NCBI GenBank assembly: GCA_051653965.1
Contig: JBOFXG010000002.1
Location: 1-64,000 of the forward strand
Source: CAMREV01 sp051653965
GTDB lineage: Bacteria > Bacillota_I > Bacilli_A > Mycoplasmatales > Mycoplasmoidaceae
Reading direction: 5' to 3'
Length of the DNA stretch: 64,000 nt
Part shown: one piece after another, positions 12,701 through 22,257 of the stretch
Numbering within the stretch: the first letter of the stretch is position 1
Layout: each line of letters opens with the position of its first letter
Position numbers and translations under genes: made by a program
Notes under the pieces: generated by a model
Told to the model about the DNA's origin: nothing
Seen by the model: the letters and a program-made list of their open reading frames with translations, nothing else
The model's database searches: none

Positions 12701-13628
12701 CACCATCTAATTGAATAATTGGTCTAGTGTCTGGAGGGGTTACAACTAAATTTCTTAAAATCATTCATTCAGGTTTGTTTCCAGAATCTTTAATTCATTT
12801 AAAAACTTCTAATCTTCTTACAATTTTTTTAGTTTTTGCAACATTTAAAATTTCAACAGATTTTAATTTTCTTTGAATAGCTTTATATTCTTTTTCTAAA
12901 TCAAGACTTTGTAATAATTCTAAAATAGCTTCAGCACCAATGCCAAATCTTATTCCAGTATATTTATTAATAAATTTAAAAACTTCATCAATTGAGAATG
13001 GAAGACTTGATTCTTTAATTGTTTCATAATATGTAGTTGCTCTTTTATAATCAATTGAACCTTTTTCAAGGTTTTCTTTAATCATTCTTAAAGCTTTTCT
13101 TATTTTTCCTCTTGGAGTTTTTTGACCCATTTTAGAACTTGTTAAATCAATAACTTCTTTAAAAGTAAATATTTTATTTTTAGGATCTTGTTTTCCTTCA
13201 TCTAAAATAATGTAGTTAACAAAATATACCACTTGCTCAACTTCTTTGTATGAGATATTTAATAGTAAAGAAATTTTAGAAGGACAAGGAAGTTCTTTTG
13301 TCATTCAAATATGTGCAATTGGAGCAGCTAATTCAATGTGACCTAATCTTTCTCTTCTAACAATTGATTCAGTGATTTCAACACCACATTTTTCACAAAC
13401 TTTTCCCTTATGTTTTACTTTTTTGTATTTTCCACAATAACATTCATAATCTTTTACAGGACCAAAAATTGCTTCATCGAAAAGTCCTGATTTTTCTGGT
13501 TTTAAAGATTTGTAATTAATAGTTTCTGATTTAGTAACTTCACCATGTGATCAATTTTTAATTGTTTCTGGTGATGCTAAACTAATTTTGATACTATTTA
13601 TTCTTGAACTTTTTCTTTTTTGTTGCAT
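9786..13628 (-). CDS. rpoC: DNA-directed RNA polymerase subunit beta'
   Basis: 1280 residues from ATG 13628 (AAGGA upstream). The N-terminal zinc ribbon (CYCGKYKK...CEKCG), the clamp and the catalytic loop NADFDGD (12051-12071; three Mg-binding Asp) are all intact. The second zinc site (LKCKLIYGVCQKCFGT) and the bridge-helix/trigger-loop segment [20 protein letters not shown] are also present. Numerous TGA codons are Trp. It follows rpoB after 13 bases, as in nearly all bacteria. With RpoB it forms the RNA polymerase active centre. Length is normal for mollicutes, and no large lineage-specific insertion is evident in the part translated. Confidence 0.98.
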
Positions 13629-13641
13629 AATATATCCTTAA

Positions 13642-16600
13642 TTAAATTTCTCCACTTTTAATGAAATCATCGCTAATATCAATTGAATTTTTTTCATCAT
13701 CATCATCATGATTACTATCAGAAATATACTGATTAATATCTTGTGAAGTATCGTCATCTTTAGTAATATCTACTTTCATACCTAAACCTTGTAATTGTTT
13801 AGTTAATAATTTAAATGATTCAGGAAGTCCATAAGGAGGCATTTCTTTACCTTTTATTATTGCATTATATGTATTATTTCTACCTTTAACATCATCTGAT
13901 TTAATTGTTAATATTTCTCTAAGGTTGTGAGCAGCACCATAAGCTTCAAGTGCTCAAACTTCCATTTCTCCAAATCTTTGACCACCATTTTGAGATTTAC
14001 CACCCAATGGTTGTTGTGTGATTTTAGAGTAAGATCCAACAGATCTTGCATGAATTTTGTCATCAACCATGTGGTCTAGCTTTAACATATACATAACTCC
14101 AATAGCAATATTGCCATCAAAGTATTCGCCATTTCTACCATCAATTAATTTAAATTTGCCATCCTTACCATAACCATCTTTAGAAGTGATCGGGCAAATG
14201 CCAGCTTCTTTCATTAGATCTTCAAGGTTTTTTCTATCAATACCTTCAAATACTGGAGTTGAAACCTTATATAAAATATCATCTGCAGAAATACCACTAT
14301 TCATTAAAGCAATTGAGTAGTCTAATTCAGTAAATTGACTTTTTGCTGCTTCATATTTAGTTATTTTTTTATCTTTTAGAATTGCTTTTATATTAGACTT
14401 CAATGTCTTAGCATTATGTTCACTAATTCCAAATAATTTTTGGAAATCTTTATTATTTTTATCTTCAAATACATATTCAAGTATTTTATGTAATGATAAA
14501 TGTCTCATTGCTAAACCTGTATGCATTTCAAGAATTTGACCAATATTCATACGAGAAGGAACACCTAATGGATTTAACATAATATCAAGTGGTGTTCCAT
14601 CTTCCATATGTGGCATATCTTCCATTGGAACTATCTTAGAAATAATCCCTTTATTTCCATGACGTCCAGCCATTTTATCACCAATTTGTATTTTTCTTTT
14701 TTGAATAATATAAATTTTAACTTGTTCAATCACATCATCACCAAGTTCAAATCCATCTTCAACTTTAAATCTTCTTACCATTCCAATAGTACCTTCACCA
14801 CCATGAGGAACTTTTAATGAAGTTTCTTTTGCATTTTTAGTTTTTTGTCCAAAAATAGCTTGAAGTAGTTTTTCTTCAGAACTTAAATCAACTTGGCCCT
14901 TAGGAGAAATTTTACCAACAAGAATATCTCCTTCTTTAACTTCAGCACCAACCATTATTAGTCCATCAAAATCTAAAAACTTTTTAGAAGATTCAGAAAC
15001 ATTTGGAATATCTCTTGTTATTTCTTCATCACCATTTTTAGTTCTTAAACATTCTACACTATATTCGGTAATATGAATTGAAGTATATAAATCTTCACTT
15101 ACTAATCTACTTGAAATAATAATTGCATCTTCATAATTATAGCCACTTCAAGTTGTGAAACCTACTAGAACATTTTGCCCTAAAGCAAGTTCACCATTTG
15201 AAATAGCTGGTCCATCAGCAATCATTTGATTTTTTCTAACTTTTTCACCAATGTTTACAATTGGATTTTGGTTATTACATGTATTTTGGTTTGATTTAAT
15301 GAATTTATTTAATTCATATTTAATAGTTCCATTTTTGTTTTCAACATGAATTGCATTTCCATCAACATATGAAATTGTTCCTGAATCTTTTTCGTCATAA
15401 AGAATTGCCATTCCAGAGTCATGAGCTATTTTAAATTCATTACCTGTTCCTACTATTGGAGCATGTGGTTTAACTAATGGAGTTGCTTGTCTTTGCATAT
15501 TTGCACCCATTAGAGCTCTATTTGCATCATTATTTTCTAAAAAAGGGATGCAAGATGCAGCAACAGATACTACTTGTTTTGGAGATATATCAACATAATC
15601 AACTTTTTTAGAAGAAACGAATTCAAAAGATGATCTAAATCTTGATAATACTTTATCTTCTAAAAATTTATTTCCATTAATATCAGTACTTGAAGCAGCA
15701 ATTACATATTCATCTTCTTTTAATGCAGTTAATCACTCAATTTCATCAGTAATTAAACCATTAGAAACTTTTCAATAAGGTGTAATTAAGAATCCATTTT
15801 CATCTATTTTAGCAAAATTAGCTAATGACATAATTAAACCGATATTCATACCCTCAGGAGTTTCAATTGGACAAATTTTACCATATTGAGAATAGTGAAC
15901 GTCTCTAATATCTAAGTTTGGATCTTCTCTTGAAATTCCACCAGGACCCATAGCAGAGATTCTTCTTTTATTTGTTAATTCTGATAGTGGATTTTGTTGA
16001 TCAATAAATTGAGTAAGTTGGTGAGAGTTGAAAAAATCCTTAATTGCAATTTGAAATGGTTTTGCATTAATTACTGTTTTAACAGTAATAATTCTTGCTT
16101 TTTCTTCTTCAGAATTATTTGCTCCATCAGCATTGGCTAATTTCTCATTAATGAATTTTTCTAATCTAACTAAACCTAATTGACATTTTTGTATCAAAAG
16201 TTCATGAATTAATTTAATTCTTTTGTTGCCTAAATGATCAATATCATCATAAACACCAACATTGTGAGTTAAATCAATTACATATGAAACTATTGATACT
16301 AAATCAGAAATTCTTAAAGAGTTACATGTTAAATTATTGTCAACACCAATAATTGGAATTGATTCAGTTTGGTTTTCATTATCAATATAAACTAAGATTT
16401 TTTCATATGTTGAACCATAGTCAAATTCTTTAGAATTAATACCATTATTTACAGGAACTTGATTTCTTATATCAATTTTAAGATCTTTAGTTCAGTTTTT
16501 AATTTTATCTAATTCTTCCTTATGAATTACTGTACCTTTTTTAAGTACAACTTTTCCACTTTTATCTTTTAAATCTTCTGCAAGAATTCTTTGGTATAGT

Positions 16601-17763
16601 CTTTCAGAAATTCTTAATTTTCTAATAAGTTTGTATCTACCAGCTGAAGATAAATCATAAAATTTATTATCAAAAAAATGTTTATAAACCATTGATTGGA
16701 AACAAATTTCACTATTTTTTTGAACTCTTAATTTAGAGTCTTGTTGTCTTGTAGAAATAGATAGTAATTCAACTAAATCTTTAGATGCTTTTTCACAAAT
16801 AATTTGATCTAATAATTTATACATTTCTTTTTTATCAGAATCATTTTTTGAGGCAATTAATTTGTCGCTTGAATCAATGTATTTTTTAAAATCATAAATC
16901 ATTTTTTTAAGTTTAAAGTCAATTGTTCTTGCTCTATCATCAGCAACTGATTCTTTTGTAACAGTTTTCAATAAATTAGTAATTTGAGGATCTTTTAAGA
17001 TTTGTTCTCTATTGTAATCTTCTTTGCTTAATGATTCAGTGATATATGGGTTTCTATCAAAAATATTTAAAATTTCTTCTTGATTCATACCTAAAGCTTT
17101 GAAAAAACTTGTCACAGGAAGAATTGAAGTAGAATCACCTGATGAATTTCTAAACATGACTTGAACATATTTTTTATTTTTAGAAATAAAAATTAAAAAT
17201 AAAGTTCCTTTTGAAGGAAGAATTTCACAAATATAACCTTCTTGAGTTCTTTTCCTCGAGTTGCTTAATTTAATTTGAGCTTTTGAAAACATATAAGGTC
17301 CAGGAGATCTTACAATTTGAGATATTACTATTTTTTCAATTCCATTAACAACAAAAGTGCCTTTATCAGTCATAACTGGGATATCACAAAAGAAGATTCC
17401 AGAATTCTTAGAATTTTTATTTTTCTTACTTTTTTTAACTTCACCAGATTCATTATCTGTTAATTCTAATTTCACATAAAGAGATTTACCAAAAGTTTTG
17501 CCTTCTTCTCTACATTGTGTTGTTGTTCTTTTTGACTTATCAAATTCTATTCCATGAAATGATAGTGTATATCTCTTACCAATTGAATTGATAGGAAAGA
17601 ATGAGCTTATTGTCTTTTCTAAATCTAATTCTAAGAATCTACTAAACGATTTCTTCTGAATATCTAGCAAATTAGGTGCATCGAAATCCTTTGTAATTTT
17701 ACTATAGTCTCTTCTTGTTACTAAAGATGAAAACTCCTTATTTGAAAATTTAGTTTTAACCAT
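13642..17763 (-). CDS. rpoB: DNA-directed RNA polymerase subunit beta
   Basis: 1373 residues from ATG 17763. It carries the rifampicin-pocket segment (QFIDQQNPLSELTNKRRISA), the active-site region (QIGDKMAGRHGNKGIISK) and the C-terminal clamp-interacting segment (GGKSQNGGQRFGEMEVWALE). The residue equivalent to E. coli His526 is Asn (codon 15970-15972), the change known to give natural rifampicin resistance in mollicutes; Asp516 and Ser531 equivalents are kept. The C-terminus has an extra acidic stretch (DDDTSQDIN...DDDDEKNSID) of about 45 residues after the usual end. Transcribed divergently from the DUF2779 gene. Confidence 0.98.
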
Positions 17764-17814
17764 GTTTTTTTCCCCGAATTTTACAAAAAATTAATTTTAT
17801 TCAATTTAGTTTAA

Positions 17815-17822
17815 ATTATAAT
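17815..17822. promoter_or_regulatory. Shared divergent -10 element ATTATAAT (rpoB / DUF2779)
   Basis: The self-complementary octamer ATTATAAT provides TATAAT on both strands. It is 52 bases from the rpoB start and 46 bases from the plus-strand start at 17868. No other good -10 box is seen for the plus-strand gene, although TTATTATTT lies nearer its start. Confidence 0.45.
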
Positions 17823-17867
17823 ACAAAAAGCAAAATAATAATTATTTTTTGTGTTATTATTTTTGTT

Positions 17868-19829
17868 ATGAAGAATTCTAAATATATTAATAAATATGAT
17901 TTCATTGATTATTATACAAAACAACCTGAAATGTGGTTTTTTACTAATTCTGAGATTCAAGCAGGAATTGATCTTTTATTATCAAATTTAGGAGTTGATA
18001 AAGGATTAATTGATGAAGATGATGAAGAAGGTGAATTTTTAGATAAGGAATATGATTCTTATGAGTATTTTTCTCAATTAAAACTTGAAAATAAGGACAT
18101 CGATAAGGAAGATCCTTTAATTATTGAAGGTAATATAATTGATAATCTTTCAAAAAAAGAAATGAAAAAGCTATTTAAAATTGATAAAGTAATTGATTTT
18201 GATGATATTAAATATAAAAAAAATAAAATGGAAGATTTAGCAACTAAAACAAAAGATTTATTATGTTCTAATGAAAAAATAATAATTTTTCAACCTGTTT
18301 TCATTTTTAATAATTTAATTACTAAACCAGACACTTTAGTAAAAATTGGTAATAAAATTGAAATTATTGAAACAAAATGTACAACAACTTCAAAACTAGT
18401 TCATTTATTAGATCTTTTATTTCAAAAGAAAGTAATTGAAAAACAAGATTTTTTAAAAAATTATTCATTTGACTATAAACTTTGTTTAGTTTCATATAAT
18501 AAAATGAATAAAGGGGAAGTTGGTTTTATAATTGCAGAAAATTGTAACATCTCAAAATCTCCTCCATCTCTTAATAAAGGAATTCAAAATAATAGTGATA
18601 TTACAAATGATGAAAAAATTGAACTTAAACAAATGCTGAAAATAGGAAATTGATTCTACAAGGAAAAAGAAAATCTTTATCCAATACCAATTATTGATAT
18701 TTTAAATGGTGATTGAAATGCATTATTAAAAAGATATGATATAGTAAATAATAAAAAATCAGAAAATTCAATAAATATTTTTCATAAAAATTTTTCAAGT
18801 GTATTAGATAATTTTGATTCAACAATCAAAGAACTAATTGAACATAAAAAAAATATGACAGAAAAGGATTTTCCTAAAAATTTTATTCCTTCAGAAAATG
18901 ATAAGAGTTTTTTTAAAAATTGCAATTATTGAATACAACTAAAATCTATTTATGCAAAAATTGGATATTCATTATTTTTATATTCTGGTCATGTTGCAAA
19001 TCAAACAAAAGAATATATTCTTAAATTTAAAAAAAATGATGATTTAGCTGATTATTTAAAAAAAAGTGAAAAAAATGATTATGTTGAAAAATATCTTAAT
19101 AATAAAAACGACTTAATTTTAAATGAAGCATTGGCAAATAATACATTTGAAAAATTGAAAAAAAATAAAGTTTATTTTGATTTTGAAAGTCTTAATACTG
19201 CAATAAGAAATGTTGACAATTCTTTACCATTTAATCAAATAGTCACTCAATGTTCAATAATAAAATGATTTGAGAACAAAAAAATTGATGAATTGAAATG
19301 TGATAATTTAATTATTGATCCAAAAATAATTGACACAAAATGATTTAAAAAAGTAATTGATAAAATATATGTCGATAGAGATAATGTTTCATATGTTGTT
19401 TATAATAAGGCTTTCGAAAGCACAAGACTTAATGACATGGCAAAATTTATAAATGAAAAAGAATATTATGTAAAATCAAAAAATATTATTAATAATATTT
19501 TTGATTTAGCAGATTTTTTTGATCCTAGAAAAAACCTAATAACAATTAAAAAATTATATGGATTTTACTCTATTAAAAAAGTATTAGCTTTAATTGAAAA
19601 AGAAAATAGTGATTTATTTAATATTACAAAATCAAAAAATTATGAATTGCTAGCAGTTAAAAATGGTGTTGTTTGTCAACAAAAAACTATTCTTAGATTT
19701 TTTAATATAATAGATGATTATGAATGAGAAAAGTTATCAGAAGAATTAAAAGAATATTGTGAAAACGATGTCAGAGCAATGATTGCTGTTGAGTTGTATA
19801 TAAAAAAAATAATTCAAAATAAAAAATAA
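17868..19829 (+). CDS. DUF2779-type protein with predicted PD-(D/E)XK and DEDDy nuclease sites
   Basis: 653 residues with several TGA Trp codons. I read it as a DUF2779 family member, a family without assigned function. An acidic stretch (residues 50-66) precedes a candidate PD-(D/E)XK site: PD at 154-155, then IEIIETK with E168 and K170. After a long linker comes a DnaQ-like pattern. VYFDFESL gives D438-x-E440 (Exo I), VVYNKAFESTRL resembles Exo II, and YCENDV gives Y630-x3-D634 (Exo III, DEDDy type). The layout resembles TM0106-like RecB-type nucleases fused to an RNase H-like exonuclease domain. The role is inferred as DNA or RNA processing. It stands alone on the plus strand, divergent from rpoB and converging on the trigger-factor-like gene with no gap. 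Confidence 0.7.
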
Positions 19830-20399
19830 TTATTTCTTTTCTAAATTAAATTCTATTTTAAAACTTTTTAATAATCATTCAGTGATTTTTTCTTCTAAAA
19901 TAATTTCTTTTATTTCATTAAATTTTTCCTCACTTTTTAGCAGTTCATTAATTGGTCTATTTGTTTCTTTGTAATATTTTTCTAAATATTCTTTTGCTTC
20001 CTTATCAGAAACAGTAATTTTTTGTTCATTAGCAATTTCTTTAAAGATTAAAGATTTAATAATAATTTTTTCACCAATTACTTTTACTCTATCTTTTTCT
20101 TTATCAAGATCCATATTAAATTGTTTTGCAAATCTTTTAGAAACATTTTCTAATTCTTCTTTATCAATTGCATATGTAAAGTTACTTGAAATATATTCCA
20201 TTATTGTATTGAATGCATTTTCTTTAACAACTAGTGCATTAATTCTTTTTTGAATTTCTTCATTAGTTGTTTCTTTTGTCAAAAGAGCTTTTAATCTTTT
20301 TTCATGCATATCAATAATTTTAGGATCAGCGAATAATTCATTAATTATAAAATTTTTATTATAATCAATTTTATTTTTTTGTTTGATTTGTGATTTCAT
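19830..20399 (-). CDS. Trigger factor C-terminal-like / SurA-like protein
   Basis: 189 residues, mostly alpha-helical and highly charged, one TGA Trp near the end. The segment from about residue 40 to 150 (NEEIQKRINALVVKENAF ... VSDKEAKEYLEKYY) has the helical pattern of the chaperone domain of trigger factor or SurA. No ribosome-binding GFRxGxxP motif and no FKBP domain are present, so it is much shorter than a normal trigger factor (over 430 residues). It may be a reduced chaperone or an unrelated helical protein. It is the last gene of the smc-ftsY operon and abuts the stop codon of the plus-strand gene. Confidence 0.45.
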
Positions 20400-20419
20400 T
20401 TATAAACCTTTCTATAATT

Positions 20420-20914
20420 CTAATCTAGGGAGCAATCAAATTTAAATAATATTTTTGGTATTTCATCTGTCATTGCAGATAATTCAATAACTTTTTTAAA
20501 TGATGTTTTCATTGCTATTTTTTCCACATCTAAATTTGAAACATGAGCATCAATAAAAACTGAAAATAAATGATTCCCTTTTAATAAATCTATTATTTCA
20601 TCAGAAGTAATAAATAATAGAGTATTTTTTCTATTCATATTATTTTCTACTCTCCAAAGATCTCAGCTATTTTCTAAATTATCTTTTTCAAATATTTTTA
20701 AATTTACTCTTGAATCGATATCATTTGCAATTTTTTCCATTAAAAGATTTTTAGCATTTTGATTTGTAGAAACTAAATTAATTTTAAATTTATTTGTTTC
20801 ACCACTTAATATTAATTTAATTATAGACTCTTTAAATAAATTTATTTTTCTATCATCTAAGTCTTCTAATATTCCATTAATATCTATTATTAAATTATCA
20901 AAACAATATTCCAT
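20420..20914 (-). CDS. Unrecognised small protein in the smc-ftsY operon
   Basis: 164 residues, with one in-frame TGA Trp near residue 84 (LENSWDLWRVENN). The pattern of short beta strands alternating with helices (LIIDINGIL, FKINLVST, TLLFITSDEII, LFSVFIDAHVS) suggests a small Rossmann-like or HAD-like fold. The position matching a HAD nucleophile loop reads DIN instead of DxD, so HAD catalysis is not supported. It starts one base after the ylxM stop, so it is co-translated with ylxM and ftsY. Function unknown. Confidence 0.7.
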
Positions 20915-20915
20915 A

Positions 20916-21215
20916 TTACACCTTGTCTAGTTGCAGCAACTTTTTTTTGATTTCATTATTTTCTATTAGATCATACAACTTAAATCGTTGTTTCATTTTA
21001 AAAATAATTTTTAATTTATCTTCATAATTTTCTAATTCTAACAAAGTGATTTTAATACTATCATAAATTGCATTCTTTGTTACACTATTTATTTTAGCAA
21101 TTTCTGATAGAGAAAGATCCTCAAAATAATGCATTTTTATATATTCAAGTTTCTTATTTGTTAAAAGAGAACCATATGTATCTATTAATAAAGATATTTT
21201 GTGTAAATCCTTCAT
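20916..21215 (-). CDS. ylxM: YlxM-like SRP-associated helix-turn-helix protein
   Basis: 99 residues. The sigma-70 region 4-like core LTNKKLEYIKMHYFEDLSLS followed by EIAKINSVTKNAIYDSIK is diagnostic of the YlxM/p13 family, which is usually encoded next to ffh or ftsY and modulates the signal recognition particle. It starts one base after the ftsY stop, matching that context. The C-terminal half is helical and basic. Confidence 0.88.
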   Translation of the reverse strand: MKDLHKISLLIDTYGSLLTNKKLEYIKMHYFEDLSLSEIAKINSVTKNAIYDSIKITLLELENYEDKLKIIFKMKQRFKLYDLIENNEIKKKLLQLDKV

Positions 21216-21216
21216 A

Positions 21217-22257
21217 TTAAATGTCTAAATCCTTTGTAATTGCTGTAATGAACATTTCTAAATCAAATGGAGCTAAATCATCCAAACTCTCACCAAGCCC
21301 AATAAATTTAACAGGAATATCAAATATATCCTTAATAGCAAGGATAATTCCACCTTTTGAAGTTCCATCCATTTTTGTTAGGATAATTCCTGAGATGTCC
21401 CCAATTTCCTTAAAAACTTTAGCTTGATTTAAACCTGATTGGCCAGTAGTGGCATCTAAAACTAATAATTTCTCATGTGGAGCAGAGGGATCAAAATTTT
21501 TAATTACTTTATTCATCTTCTTTAATTCTTCCATTAAATTATTTTTGTTTTCTAATCTACCTGAAGTGTCACAAATAACAACATCAAATTTTTCATCTTT
21601 ACCCTTTTTAATTCCCTTATAAATTACAGAACTTGGATCTTGTCCATATTTTTCAGGTTTAACAATTTCTACTTTTAATCTTTCAGATCATATTTCTAAT
21701 TGTTCAATTGCACCAGCTCTAAAAGTGTCTGCAGCAACTAGTAAAACTTTTTTATTATCTTTTTTTAAAATGTTTGCTAATTTAGCAATTGATGTTGTTT
21801 TACCAACGCCATTAACACCGGATACTAAAATAATATTTGTTCTATTATTTTCTAAGTTTAAATTAATATCTACATCTGTTTCTTGAATGTAATAAACAAA
21901 TATTTTATCAATAATAATTGATTCAATTAATTTTGGATCTTTAACTGCTTGGAATTTTATTTCTTCCCTGATTGCATTAATAATTTTGTTAGTAGCACTG
22001 ATGCCAAAATCAGATAAAATAAAAATTTCTTCTAAGTTTTCGAAAAACTCTTCATTTACTTCAAAATATTTTTTAGAAATTTCTTTTATTGCAATTGAAA
22101 GTTTATTGGAACTTTTTTTTAAGCCCTTGTCAAACTTATCTTGTTCAAGATTTTTAACTTTATAAATTTTAGATTTATTTTCAATATTTTTTTCTTCAAT
22201 TTTTTTTGCTAATTTTTTATTTTTAATTTTATCAATAAATTTTTTAAATAAACCCAT
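21217..22257 (-). CDS. ftsY: Signal recognition particle receptor FtsY
   Basis: 346 residues. A short Lys-rich N-terminal A-like region precedes the N domain and the SRP GTPase G domain. Present are the G1 loop GVNGVGKTT, the insertion-box motif DTFRAGAIEQLE, G3 as DTSGR (usually DTAGR), TKMDGTSKGG (G4) and the closing GLGESLDDLAPF. It docks Ffh-ribosome complexes at the membrane for co-translational insertion. The start codon follows the smc stop codon directly, so smc and ftsY are translationally coupled; ylxM follows one base later. Confidence 0.97.

Noticed and set aside
6840..17763. Many broken genes or frameshifts (ligA, rpoC, rpoB in pieces)
   Set aside because: All breaks are TGA codons in frame at positions where homologues have Trp; with code 4 the proteins are full length. 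No true pseudogene was found.
20663..20914. Catalytic HAD phosphatase
   Set aside because: The candidate nucleophile loop reads DIN in place of DxD, and no clear later HAD motifs are found.
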